From Kineosporia rhizophila (GTDB lineage: Bacteria > Actinomycetota > Actinomycetes > Actinomycetales > Kineosporiaceae): 64,000 bases of DNA. Of this stretch, positions 33,533 through 43,323 are shown one piece after another. A program made the translations under genes and the position numbers. Every line of letters starts with the position of its first letter. Position 1 is the first letter of the stretch. The stretch covers positions 124,001 through 188,000 of the forward strand of contig NZ_JAJSOH010000017.1 in NCBI RefSeq assembly GCF_021277265.1. Reading direction: 5' to 3'. The notes beneath the pieces were generated by a model. That model was not told the origin of the DNA. It ran no database searches and saw only the letters and a program-made list of their open reading frames with translations.

Positions 33533-34432
33533 TCAGCGTGGCGTCTTGCCCCGGACCACGGTCATCGCCGCCAGCGTCGAACGGTCTGGCACCCGGTTCT
33601 TCTCGTACGCCCGCAGCGCCTCCTCAGGGGAGAAGCCGGCCGCCCACCAGTCGGCCGGGTGAATGCCCTCCGGCCCGGCCAGGCGGGCAACCGCTCGCCA
33701 GCGTTCCCAACGGGTGCTCGGGTCGTGGTCCCCCTCTTCGTACCGAGCGAACAGCAGCGGAGCCTGGGCGGGGTGCGAGATCCAGCCTGCGGTCTCCCAT
33801 TCCGGCACCTCATGGATCCAGCGGCTGCTCAGCACCGAGTCGATCCGCTCCCGGAACATGCTCGGGTCGACCCCGCCCCGGGCGCGCACCGCGGTCTCGA
33901 ACAAGGTGAACGGCACGTAGCGGCGGGCCTGCGGGAACGCGGTGCCGGGATCGATCCCCAGCGGGGAGGTCAGGTACGGCTCCAGAACCTTCATGATGCT
34001 GGGGAGGCCGAGCCAGCGCAGTTCGGTGCTGGTGACCCCGGTCAGCCACGCCCGGTCGCTGGGGCGGATCCGCGCCCAGGCAACCAGTTCGCCGAAGGGC
34101 AGCTCATTGCGCCGGGGTAGGTCGGGCCGGGTCGGCGGGGGATACCAGCGGCGCTCCCAGGCGTCCGGGTCCGGGTTCTCCTCGGTGATCGCCACGGGGT
34201 TGGGCACCAGCAACCGGGGACGCTCGAACCGCACCAGGCGCCGCAGATCGGCCGGGGTCCAGCCGAGCGCGGTGAGTTCGGCAGCCTCATCCTGGGTAAG
34301 CACCCGCGACAACAGGTAGGCCTCGGTCCGATCCTCGCCGGTCATTCGCTGGAGGGCGGCCGCCTGCCGCGGGCGTCGCAGCGCCCACGCGGCCGCGAGC
34401 ACGGTGATCCGGCCGGCGCCGACTTCGTCCAC
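33533..34432 (-). CDS. Hypothetical protein, unrecognised
   Basis: 299 residues from GTG 34432, chosen because AGGAGGG stands 6 nt upstream; the longer frame starts at 34489. The protein is soluble, rich in Trp, Arg and Pro, and without signal peptide or membrane segment. It has two similar short helical units: LTALGWTPADLRRLVRFER near residue 50 and DWWAAGFSPEEALRAYEKNR near the C-terminus, both of the form GxxPxxxxR. I do not recognise a known domain. Codon use looks like the neighbours. It lies between tetR and the divergent hisC, separating hisC from hisD. Confidence 0.7.
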   Translation of the reverse strand: MDEVGAGRITVLAAAWALRRPRQAAALQRMTGEDRTEAYLLSRVLTQDEAAELTALGWTPADLRRLVRFERPRLLVPNPVAITEENPDPDAWERRWYPPPTRPDLPRRNELPFGELVAWARIRPSDRAWLTGVTSTELRWLGLPSIMKVLEPYLTSPLGIDPGTAFPQARRYVPFTLFETAVRARGGVDPSMFRERIDSVLSSRWIHEVPEWETAGWISHPAQAPLLFARYEEGDHDPSTRWERWRAVARLAGPEGIHPADWWAAGFSPEEALRAYEKNRVPDRSTLAAMTVVRGKTPR

Positions 34433-34583
34433 GACCCACCCTCCTGTCTCGATAGGTTCCGCGCGACCCTGCGGATCATGCCAGGCCACTGGGGTATCAG
34501 CGGCAACGTGGAGCCAGAGTGTGCACCAAGCGCGACCCGGAGTCCGACCTCGGGCGACCGGAGGGGGGAACGAAAGAGGTCAG

Positions 34584-34589
34584 TAGACT
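34584..34589 (+). promoter_or_regulatory. Leaderless -10 box for hisC
   Basis: TAGACT, 7 nt before GTG 34597. Confidence 0.65.
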
Positions 34590-34596
34590 CCCGCCC

Positions 34597-35736
34597 GTGA
34601 GCAACGACTCCCGGGACGAGGTCCTCGCCCGCCTGCCCCTGCGTGACGACCTGCGCGGTCTCACCCCGTACGGCGCGCCGCAGCTCGAGGTCCCGGTCCG
34701 GCTGAACACCAACGAGAACAGTTACGACGTTCCCGGTGAGGTGGTCGCCGCGATCCTCGACGCCGTCCGTAAGCAGGCCCGCCACCTGAACCGCTATCCC
34801 GACCGCGAGTTCACCGAACTGCGCGAGGACCTGGCCAACTACCTCGGCCACGACCTGGAACGCGACCAGCTCTGGGCCGCCAACGGCTCCAACGAGGTGC
34901 TCCAGCAGCTGCTGCAGGCCTTCGGCGGGGCCGGCCGCCGGGTGCTCGGGTTCTCACCCAGCTACTCGATGCACTCGATCATCGCCACCGGCACCGGCGC
35001 CACCTGGATCGACGGCCACCGCGGCCGGCCCGGTCAGGCGGCCGACGACCCGAACCAGTTCGACCTGCACGTCGAGCAGACCGTGGCGCAGATCGAGCAG
35101 CACCGCCCGCACGTCACGTTCCTCTGCTCGCCCAACAACCCCACCGGCACGGCGCTCGACCTCGAGGTGGTGCGGGCCGCGTACGACGCCACCGACGGCA
35201 TCGTGATCGTCGACGAGGCCTACGCCGAGTTCGCCCGTCCGGGCACCCCGAGTGCCCTGACGCTGCTGCCCGGTCGTGAGCGGCTGGTCGTCACCCGCAC
35301 CATGAGCAAGGCGTTCGCCCTGGCCGGAGCCCGCCTCGGCTACTCCGCCGCGCACCCGGCGGTGCAGGACGCGATCCGCCTGGTGCGCCTGCCCTACCAC
35401 CTCTCCTCGCTCACCCAGGCCGCCGCCCGCGCCGCGCTCTGGCACTCCGACGTGCTGCTGGACACGGTCGAGGCGATCAAGGCCCAGCGCGACCGGATCG
35501 TCACCGCCACCCAGGAGCTCGGCCTGAAGCCGGCCCCCAGCGACGCCAACTTCGTTCTGGTTGGTGGTTTCGCCGATGAGAAGGCGGTGTGGCGCTCGCT
35601 GCTCTCGCGGGGGGTACTGATCCGCGACAACGGTCTGCCCGGCTTCCTCCGGGTGACCGCGGGCACGGAGGGGGAGACCACGACGTTCCTGGACGCTCTC
35701 GCCGACTCCCTGCTCGACGTCCCGCTCCCTGCCTAG
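34597..35736 (+). CDS. hisC: Histidinol-phosphate aminotransferase HisC
   Basis: 379 residues, fold-type I PLP enzyme converting imidazole-acetol phosphate and glutamate to histidinol phosphate. Motifs: RLNTNENSYDVP near the start, WAANGSNEVLQQLLQAFGG, SPNNPTGTAL, VDEAYAEF and the Schiff-base Lys in TRTMSKAFALAGARLGY. GTG 34597 is chosen for the TAGACT box at leaderless distance; an upstream in-frame ATG at 34519 lies beyond that box. hisB follows after 133 bp. Confidence 0.96.
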   Translation: MSNDSRDEVLARLPLRDDLRGLTPYGAPQLEVPVRLNTNENSYDVPGEVVAAILDAVRKQARHLNRYPDREFTELREDLANYLGHDLERDQLWAANGSNEVLQQLLQAFGGAGRRVLGFSPSYSMHSIIATGTGATWIDGHRGRPGQAADDPNQFDLHVEQTVAQIEQHRPHVTFLCSPNNPTGTALDLEVVRAAYDATDGIVIVDEAYAEFARPGTPSALTLLPGRERLVVTRTMSKAFALAGARLGYSAAHPAVQDAIRLVRLPYHLSSLTQAAARAALWHSDVLLDTVEAIKAQRDRIVTATQELGLKPAPSDANFVLVGGFADEKAVWRSLLSRGVLIRDNGLPGFLRVTAGTEGETTTFLDALADSLLDVPLPA

Positions 35737-35773
35737 AACAAATTGCAGACGTCGGTGCGCGCCGACCGGGGTA

Positions 35774-35789
35774 CGGCACCTCGGTGCCG
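35774..35789 (+). terminator. Hairpin between hisC and hisB
   Basis: CGGCACC and GGTGCCG around TC, extended by imperfect GGGG/CCCC arms. Confidence 0.4.
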
Positions 35790-35869
35790 GTTCCCCGGTT
35801 GGGTGCCCGCGGACGTCCCCCATTAGGTTTTCGAGAAGACCCACCCGACGCACGCCCCGAGGAGAACCG

Positions 35870-36469
35870 ATGTCCCGCACCGCCCGGATCGAACGGACGA
35901 CGAAGGAGTCCAGCGTCGTCGTCGAACTGGACCTGGACGGCACCGGCAAGGCAGAGATCTCCACCGGGGTGGGTTTCTACGACCACATGCTGAACAGCCT
36001 GGCCAAGCACTCGCTGATCGACCTGTCCGTGCAGTCCACCGGGGACCTGCACATCGACGCGCACCACACGGTCGAGGACACGGCGATCGTGCTGGGCGAC
36101 GCGCTGAAGATCGCGCTGGGCGACAAGGCCGGGATCCGCCGCTTCGGCGATGCGATGGTGCCGCTCGACGAGGCGCTGGTGCAGGCCGTGGTCGACGTGT
36201 CCGGCCGGCCGTACTGCGTGCACACGGGGGAGCCCGAGGGGCAGCAGTTCGTGCTGATCGGCGGTACCTACATCGGTTCGCTGACCCGGCACGTGTTCGA
36301 GACCATCTCGCACCACGCGGCCATCGCCATGCACATCCGGGTGATGGGCGGTCGCGACCCGCACCACATCGTGGAGGCGCAGTTCAAGGCGCTGGCCCGC
36401 GCGTTGCGCGTTGCGGTCGAGCCCGACCCCCGCGTCACGGGTATCCCCAGCACCAAGGGTTCCCTCTGA
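35870..36469 (+). CDS. hisB: Imidazoleglycerol-phosphate dehydratase HisB
   Basis: 199 residues, monofunctional dehydratase of histidine synthesis with a dinuclear Mn site. The metal-binding motifs are DAHHTVEDTAIVLG near residues 62-75 and GRDPHHIVEAQFKA near 161-174; the N-terminal GVGFYDHMLNSLAKHS is also typical. ATG 35870 has GAGGAG 6 nt upstream. The gene ends in a strong bidirectional terminator shared with lysR. Confidence 0.97.
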   Translation: MSRTARIERTTKESSVVVELDLDGTGKAEISTGVGFYDHMLNSLAKHSLIDLSVQSTGDLHIDAHHTVEDTAIVLGDALKIALGDKAGIRRFGDAMVPLDEALVQAVVDVSGRPYCVHTGEPEGQQFVLIGGTYIGSLTRHVFETISHHAAIAMHIRVMGGRDPHHIVEAQFKALARALRVAVEPDPRVTGIPSTKGSL

Positions 36470-36484
36470 CCAAAAGCCCGAACC

Positions 36485-36529
36485 AACTAGGGACGTTTGT
36501 GAGCCTGAGTCTCACAAACGTCCCTAGTT
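36485..36529. terminator. Bidirectional terminator between hisB and lysR
   Basis: 19-bp perfect arms at 36485-36503 and 36511-36529 with loop CCTGAGT. The right arm contains the lysR stop codon. The stem core GGACGTTTGTG resembles the stem after pheT (GGACGTCTGTG). Confidence 0.85.
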
Positions 36530-37471
36530 TGTGGTTGAGGGGGCGATGAGCTCGGTACCGGGCGGGAGCGTGCCATCAACGGAAGCGCTGCCCAGGTAGC
36601 CCAGAAGTTCTGCGCGTAGTTCCTGCGCTGCCCGGGAGGGCTGAGCGCCCCGGCGGTGGGCCAGACCGATCGTGCGCGACAGACCCGGAGCGGCAATGGG
36701 TGTGACCCGGTGGGTGGACCGCCCGGCGACAACTGTGCTGGGTACCACCGCCAGTCCCAGCCCCGCCTCGACCATGCTCAGCACCGCGTCCATCTCTCCG
36801 CCCTCCACAGCGAGTGACGGGGCAAAACCCGCTCTACGGCAGGCGCCCACGGTTACGTCGCGCAGTTCGTACCCGTTGCGGAACATCACCAAAGGACGTC
36901 CGCGCAGCTGTGCGATGGCAATCGGACGCCCGTCGGTGGGAGCCGGCTCGCGGGGAGACGAAACGACCACCAGGTCTTCCCGCAGCAGGGGCACGGTCTC
37001 CAGCGCCGGGTCGTCGGAGTGCAGTGGAAGTACGAGCAACGCCAGATCGATCAGCCCGGAGGCGGTCTTGGCCACCAGGTCGCGGGAGCCGCTCTCCTCC
37101 AGCACCAGCCGGATCGCGGGGTAGCGGCGGCGATAACGCCTGGCCACCTCCGGCACCAGACCGGTGAGCAGACTCGGGGTGGCGCCCAGGCGCACCCGCC
37201 CGCTGCGCAGTTCGATCAGCTCGCGCACCTCCTGCTGCGCGGTCTCCACATCGGCGGTGATCCGCTGGGCGATCGGGAGTAACGCCTCGCCCGCCGGGGT
37301 AAGCGTGATGTTGCCGCGCACCCGGTCGAAAAGATCCGTGCCGAGTGATGCTTCCAACGCCCGGATCTGTTGCGACAGCGAGGGCTGGGCGATCTCGAGG
37401 AGCTGGGCCGCCCGGGTGAAGTGCTTGGTTTCCGCGACAGTGAGGAAATACACGAGCTGCTGTAGTTGCAC
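36524..37471 (-). CDS. LysR-family transcriptional regulator
   Basis: 315 residues. The N-terminal winged HTH is LQQLVYFLTVAETKHFTRAAQLLEIAQPSLSQQIRALEASLGTDLFDR, followed by the two-lobed effector domain. GTG 37471 is chosen because TACGCT lies 6 nt upstream with no Shine-Dalgarno. The longer frame from 37525 would cross the promoter and the T-N11-A box. It is divergent from sdhCAB, so succinate dehydrogenase and its own gene are the likely targets; the effector is unknown. Confidence 0.93.
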   Translation of the reverse strand: MQLQQLVYFLTVAETKHFTRAAQLLEIAQPSLSQQIRALEASLGTDLFDRVRGNITLTPAGEALLPIAQRITADVETAQQEVRELIELRSGRVRLGATPSLLTGLVPEVARRYRRRYPAIRLVLEESGSRDLVAKTASGLIDLALLVLPLHSDDPALETVPLLREDLVVVSSPREPAPTDGRPIAIAQLRGRPLVMFRNGYELRDVTVGACRRAGFAPSLAVEGGEMDAVLSMVEAGLGLAVVPSTVVAGRSTHRVTPIAAPGLSRTIGLAHRRGAQPSRAAQELRAELLGYLGSASVDGTLPPGTELIAPSTTN

Positions 37472-37477
37472 GAGCAC

Positions 37478-37483
37478 AGCGTA
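37478..37483 (-). promoter_or_regulatory. Leaderless -10 box for lysR
   Basis: TACGCT on the minus strand, 6 nt before GTG 37471. Confidence 0.5.
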
Positions 37484-37492
37484 ACCAGGTTC

Positions 37493-37507
37493 ATAGGTTC
37501 TCCCTAT
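37493..37507. promoter_or_regulatory. LysR-type T-N11-A operator
   Basis: ATAGG-TTCTC-CCTAT is a perfect dyad with T and A exactly 11 bp apart, between the divergent lysR and sdhC starts. Confidence 0.65.
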
Positions 37508-37553
37508 CGAGATCCAACGCTTCATCTCTTGGACCTAATCAGCCTCTAGGGAA

Positions 37554-37559
37554 TACCTT
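37554..37559 (+). promoter_or_regulatory. Leaderless promoter of sdhCAB
   Basis: TACCTT, 6 nt before GTG 37566, with TTGGAC at 37529-37534 (19 bp spacing). Confidence 0.5.
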
Positions 37560-37565
37560 TCCCGC

Positions 37566-38261
37566 GTGGTAGAGACGCTGAGCAAGAACCCGCGAGTGAC
37601 GGGATTCGGCAGCCTGCACCGCTCGACCATCGGGCGGAAGATGATCATGGCGGTCTCCGGACTGGCCATGCTCGGGTTCGTCGTCGCGCACATGATCGGG
37701 AACCTGAAGGTCTTCTTCGGGGCGCCGGAGTTCAACGAGTACGCGCACTGGCTGCGCACCCTCGGCGAGCCGGCCCTGCACGAGTCCTGGTTCCTCTGGA
37801 TCATGCGGATCGGCCTGATCGTGGCGCTGGTCGCGCACTTCTGGGCGGCGATCACGCTGACCCGGCACGACGCGAAGGCCCGGCCGGTGAAGTACCAGGC
37901 CCGGCGCAAGGGCGGTTACGCCACCACGCTGATGCGCTGGGGCGGCGTCACCCTGGCCCTGTTCATCGTCTACCACCTGCTCGACATGACCTTCGGGACG
38001 GTGAACCCGAGCGACTCCAAGGAGCCCTACGCGCGGGTCACCGCCAGCTTCCACGAGTGGTACAACGTCGTCTTCTACACGCTGGCCATGGGTGCCCTGT
38101 GCATGCACATCTGGCACGGCCTCTGGAGCGCCGCGAACACCCTGGGCTGGAACCGTGCCACCACGGCCTCCCTGCGCACCCTCTCGAGCGTGGTCGCGGT
38201 GGCCATCGCGCTCGGCTTCCTGATCGTTCCGTACAGCGTCGTCTTCGGATGGGTGGATTGA
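37566..38261 (+). CDS. sdhC: Succinate dehydrogenase cytochrome b subunit (b558 type)
   Basis: 231 residues with five membrane helices (about 27-47, 76-98, 121-141, 163-185 and 203-223). His residues within helices, such as VVAHMIGNLKVF, LVAHFWAA, IVYHLLDM and CMHIWHGLW, fit haem ligands of the single-subunit, di-haem anchor found with the B. subtilis-type enzyme. It passes electrons from SdhB to menaquinone. There is no sdhD, as expected for this type. The start GTG 37566 appears leaderless. Confidence 0.93.
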   Translation: MVETLSKNPRVTGFGSLHRSTIGRKMIMAVSGLAMLGFVVAHMIGNLKVFFGAPEFNEYAHWLRTLGEPALHESWFLWIMRIGLIVALVAHFWAAITLTRHDAKARPVKYQARRKGGYATTLMRWGGVTLALFIVYHLLDMTFGTVNPSDSKEPYARVTASFHEWYNVVFYTLAMGALCMHIWHGLWSAANTLGWNRATTASLRTLSSVVAVAIALGFLIVPYSVVFGWVD

Positions 38262-38262
38262 G

Positions 38263-40266
<2,004 letters not shown>

Positions 40267-40284
40267 TCTTTCGAAAGGTACGTG

Positions 40285-41064
40285 ATGAAGCTCAAGCTCA
40301 AGATCTGGCGCCAGAAGAACGGTGACGACGCCGGCGGCATGGTCGCGTACGACCTCGACGGGGTCTCGCCCGACATGTCCTTCCTGGAGATGCTCGACAC
40401 GCTCAACGAGCAGCTGATCATGGACGGCGAGGACCCGGTCGCCTTCGACCACGACTGCCGGGAGGGCATCTGCGGCAGTTGCGGCGTGGTGATCAACGGT
40501 GAGGCCCACGGGCCCGAGCAGACCACCACCTGCCAGCTGCACATGCGCGCCTTCTCGGACGGCGAGGAGATCATCATCGAGCCGTGGCGCGCGGCCCCGT
40601 TCCCGGTGATCAAGGACCTGGTGGTCAACCGCGGGGCGCTGGACCGGATCATCGGGGCCGGCGGTTACATCACCGCCCCGACCGGCTCGGCGCCGGAGGG
40701 CAACAGCACCCGGATCCCGAAGCCGGACGCCGACGCGGCCTTCGCCAACGCCACCTGCATCGGCTGCGGCGCCTGCGTCGCGGCCTGCCCCAACGGCTCG
40801 GCCTCGCTGTTCGTCTCGGCCAAGGTCACGCACCTGAACCTGCTGCCGCAGGGCCAGCCGGAGCGCACCTCCCGGGTGCTGGACATGGTCGAGCAGATGG
40901 ACGCCGAGGGCTTCGGCGGCTGCACGAACACCGGGATGTGCACGGTCTCCTGCCCGAAGGAGATCCCGTTCATGAGCATCACCAACCTGAACAAGGAGTA
41001 CCGCCGGGCGGTGCACCAGTCGAACAAGGCCCGGGCCGTCCAGGCCAAGCCCAACCCGTCCTGA
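40285..41064 (+). CDS. sdhB: Succinate dehydrogenase iron-sulfur subunit
   Basis: 259 residues. [2Fe-2S] ligands lie in CREGICGSCG and the downstream TTTCQ; [4Fe-4S] and [3Fe-4S] ligands in CIGCGACVAACPN and CTNTGMCTVSCPKEIP. ATG 40285 is preferred to GTG 40282 because GAAAGG stands 6 nt upstream. It is the last gene of sdhCAB and is followed by a perfect hairpin. Confidence 0.97.
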   Translation: MKLKLKIWRQKNGDDAGGMVAYDLDGVSPDMSFLEMLDTLNEQLIMDGEDPVAFDHDCREGICGSCGVVINGEAHGPEQTTTCQLHMRAFSDGEEIIIEPWRAAPFPVIKDLVVNRGALDRIIGAGGYITAPTGSAPEGNSTRIPKPDADAAFANATCIGCGACVAACPNGSASLFVSAKVTHLNLLPQGQPERTSRVLDMVEQMDAEGFGGCTNTGMCTVSCPKEIPFMSITNLNKEYRRAVHQSNKARAVQAKPNPS

Positions 41065-41069
41065 TCGTG

Positions 41070-41103
41070 GGGTTGCACCCCGGTGGTCACCGGGGTGCAA
41101 CCC
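41070..41103 (+). terminator. Terminator after sdhB
   Basis: 16-bp perfect arms (GGGTTGCACCCCGGTG and its complement) separated by GT. It ends 8 bp before the hisH promoter box. Confidence 0.8.
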
Positions 41104-41111
41104 GCGTTCAT

Positions 41112-41117
41112 TAGACT
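41112..41117 (+). promoter_or_regulatory. Leaderless -10 box for hisH
   Basis: TAGACT, 7 nt before ATG 41125. Confidence 0.65.
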
Positions 41118-41124
41118 CCTGGGC

Positions 41125-41772
41125 ATGAGCTCACCCCAGGTCGTCGTGCTCGACTACGGCTCCGGCAACGTCCGGTCGGCCGTCCGGGCGCTGGAGCGGG
41201 CCGGTGCGACGGTCGAGCTCACCGCCGACTTCAAGCGCGCCCAGGCGTGCGACGGCCTGGTCGTGCCCGGCGTCGGGGCCTTCGCGTCGGTCGCGGAGCA
41301 GTTGCGGGCCGTCGGCGGCGACCGGTTGATCGGCCGGAGACTGGCCGGAGGACGTCCGGTGCTGGGTATCTGTGTCGGCCTCCAGGTGCTCTTCGACAAG
41401 TCGGTGGAGTTCGGCCGCGAAGACGTGCCCGGCCTGGGGGAGTGGCCCGGCACCGTAGAGCTGCTGCCCTCCACGGTGGTGCCGCACATGGGCTGGAACA
41501 CGGTCGACGTGCCGGAGGAGTCGGTGCTGTTCAAGGGCATCGAGCGGGAGCGCTTCTACTTCGTGCACTCCTACGCGGTGCAGAAGTGGGAGCTGCCCGA
41601 CCCGGGCGACCCCCTGGCCACCCTGAAGCCCCCGCTGGTCACCTGGTCCGAGCACGGCGGGCGGTTCGTGGCGGCGGTGGAGAACGGCCCCTTGTCGGCG
41701 GCGCAGTTCCACCCGGAGAAGTCCGGCGACGCGGGGATCCAGCTCCTGCGTAACTGGCTGGGCACCCTCTAG
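41125..41772 (+). CDS. hisH: Imidazole glycerol phosphate synthase glutaminase subunit HisH
   Basis: 215 residues, class I glutamine amidotransferase that feeds ammonia to HisF. The nucleophile is in GICVGLQVLF, with the catalytic His and Glu in FHPEKSGDAG. Other conserved parts are VLDYGSGNVRSA, VPGVGAFA and VPHMGWN. Start ATG 41125 fits the leaderless promoter pattern. The hisF partner gene is not in this window. Confidence 0.96.
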   Translation: MSSPQVVVLDYGSGNVRSAVRALERAGATVELTADFKRAQACDGLVVPGVGAFASVAEQLRAVGGDRLIGRRLAGGRPVLGICVGLQVLFDKSVEFGREDVPGLGEWPGTVELLPSTVVPHMGWNTVDVPEESVLFKGIERERFYFVHSYAVQKWELPDPGDPLATLKPPLVTWSEHGGRFVAAVENGPLSAAQFHPEKSGDAGIQLLRNWLGTL

Positions 41773-41834
41773 TTCTCCTGCCCGCCCTGACTTCGCATGA
41801 TCGCGGCGTCGGTGCTGCGGCCGGGGAAGGGTCA

Positions 41835-41902
41835 GGGGCCGGGTGAGGCGGGGGACCGGGTGAGGCCAGGGACCGGGTGAGGCCAGGGACCGGGTGAGGC
41901 CG
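41835..41902. repeat. 17-bp tandem repeat, four units
   Basis: Unit GGGACCGGGTGAGGCCA, starting at 41835 (variant), 41852, 41869 and 41886. Confidence 0.85.
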
Positions 41903-42050
41903 GTGAGGTTCGTGCGAGCCGTGAGGAATGTCGGCCCGTCGGCAGAGGGTCGTGAATGTGCCGCAGGTCATGACGAGTCGTTGTCCCCGGTGGATACCTC
42001 GCGGCGGTGCTCGGGGTCGCCGGCGGGCACCCGCGGCCCGCGTCCGCCCA

Positions 42051-42099
42051 GGATCGGATGACAAAAGTGGTCCATAGAGCCACTTTTGTCATCCGATCC
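42051..42099. repeat. Large perfect palindrome with extra copy downstream
   Basis: 20-bp arms at 42051-42070 and 42080-42099 with a 9-nt loop. CTTTTGTCATCCGATC recurs at 42111-42126 as a direct copy of the right arm. It may terminate hisH transcription 280 bp after the stop, but its length and the third copy suggest a repetitive element. Confidence 0.75.
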
Positions 42100-42237
42100 C
42101 GAGCGCCGCGCTTTTGTCATCCGATCTGGGCCGGGTACGCCCGCCTATCCATCGACCTTCGGGCGATAACAGGCCGCGAGGTCAGAGAAGTGTTCCTGCG
42201 AGACGGTTCAGGCGGGCAGGCCGCCCCCACTGAGCAT

Positions 42238-42346
42238 GCCGTCCGGACCAGGCAAGCCCGTCTGAACCGAGCCCGCCGTCCGGACCGAGTACGCCGTGCG
42301 GACCGAACATGCCGTCCGGACCGAGTGCACCGTCTGCCGCACTGAG
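42238..42346. repeat. 18-bp degenerate tandem repeat, about six units
   Basis: Core GCCGTCCGGACCGAG at 42238, 42256 (variant), 42275, 42293, 42311 and 42329 (variant). On the minus strand it reads as a 6-residue repeat (LGPDGM/FGPHGV), without a supported gene. Confidence 0.8.
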
Positions 42347-42485
42347 CCGCCGTCCGCAGGGCCACTCACCCCCGCAGGGCCCCCCAATTGACCCGCCTAG
42401 GGCCCACCTCTCCACCCCGATGCCGATAACAGGCCATCGAGCCGGTGTGAGGAACGGGCTGCCAGCGTCCTCTGCGAGGGCGCGG

Positions 42486-42491
42486 TAGCGT
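42486..42491 (+). promoter_or_regulatory. Candidate hisA promoter
   Basis: TAGCGT, which would give a leader of about 65 nt to ATG 42563. Confidence 0.35.
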
Positions 42492-42562
42492 GGCGGCCGA
42501 CTTTCTCCACCGGCTCGGCTGCTCCCGGGCCCGGTGGTACCGCAGCGAAGGGGTTCCCAACC

Positions 42563-43318
42563 ATGTCCGAAGCCGAAGCCGCCCCTCCGGGCAAGCTCGA
42601 ACTCCTGCCCGCCGTCGACGTGGCCGACGGCCAGGCCGTGCGCCTCACCCAGGGCGAGGCCGGCAGCGAGACCGGCTACGGCGACCCGCTCGAGGCCGCG
42701 CTGGCCTGGCAGAAGGCCGGGGCCGAGTGGCTTCACCTGGTCGACCTGGACGCGGCGTTCGGGCGGGGGAGCAACCGTGAGCTGATCACCCGGGTCTGCG
42801 CCGAGCTCAGCGGCCTGGGGGTGAACGTCGAGATGTCCGGCGGCATCCGCGACGACGCCAGTCTGCAGGCCGCCATGGACACCGGCTGCCGCCGGATCAA
42901 CCTGGGCACCGCGGCGCTGGAGAAGCCGGAGTGGACCCGCGACGCGATCGCCGAGTTCGGCGACCGGATCGCGGTTGGCCTGGACGTGCGCGGCACCACC
43001 CTGGCCGGCCGGGGCTGGACCAAGGAGGGCGGCGACCTCTGGGAGGTGCTGGCCCGCCTCGACGAGGACGGCTGCGCCCGGTACGTGGTCACCGACGTGA
43101 CCAAGGACGGCACCCTGAAGGGCCCGAACCTCGATCTGCTGGCCGAGGTCTGCCGGCGCACCAGCAAGCCGGTGGTGGCCTCGGGCGGTATCTCCAACCT
43201 CGACGACATCGCCGCCCTGCGGGCCCTGGTCAAGGTCGGCGTGGAGGGCGCGATCGTCGGGAAGGCGCTCTACAGCGGTGCTTTCACCCTCGAGCAGGCG
43301 CTGCACGTAGCCGGGTGA
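42563..43318 (+). CDS. hisA: Phosphoribosyl isomerase A (HisA/PriA)
   Basis: 251 residues, (beta/alpha)8 barrel. In actinobacteria this enzyme isomerises both ProFAR (histidine) and PRA (tryptophan). Catalytic Asp residues are in LLPAVDVADGQAVRL near residue 19 and VVTDVTKDGTLKGPN near 177-191; phosphate-binding loops are EMSGGIRDD and VASGGISNLDD. AAGGGG stands about 10 nt before ATG 42563. No separate trpF can be judged from this window, so dual function is inferred from taxonomy. Confidence 0.95.
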   Translation: MSEAEAAPPGKLELLPAVDVADGQAVRLTQGEAGSETGYGDPLEAALAWQKAGAEWLHLVDLDAAFGRGSNRELITRVCAELSGLGVNVEMSGGIRDDASLQAAMDTGCRRINLGTAALEKPEWTRDAIAEFGDRIAVGLDVRGTTLAGRGWTKEGGDLWEVLARLDEDGCARYVVTDVTKDGTLKGPNLDLLAEVCRRTSKPVVASGGISNLDDIAALRALVKVGVEGAIVGKALYSGAFTLEQALHVAG

Positions 43319-43323
43319 ACGGG

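Larger units (their letters stand above)
41773..42562. other. Repeat-rich intergenic region between hisH and hisA
   Basis: 790 bp without a supported gene. It carries a 17-bp array (41835-41902), a 20-bp-arm palindrome with a third copy (42051-42126), an 18-bp array (42238-42346) and a likely hisA promoter box near 42486. Confidence 0.75.

Noticed and set aside
42182..43306. Minus-strand frame with GPDG repeats antisense to hisA
   Set aside because: The repeat is the 18-bp array; the remainder is the hisA shadow.
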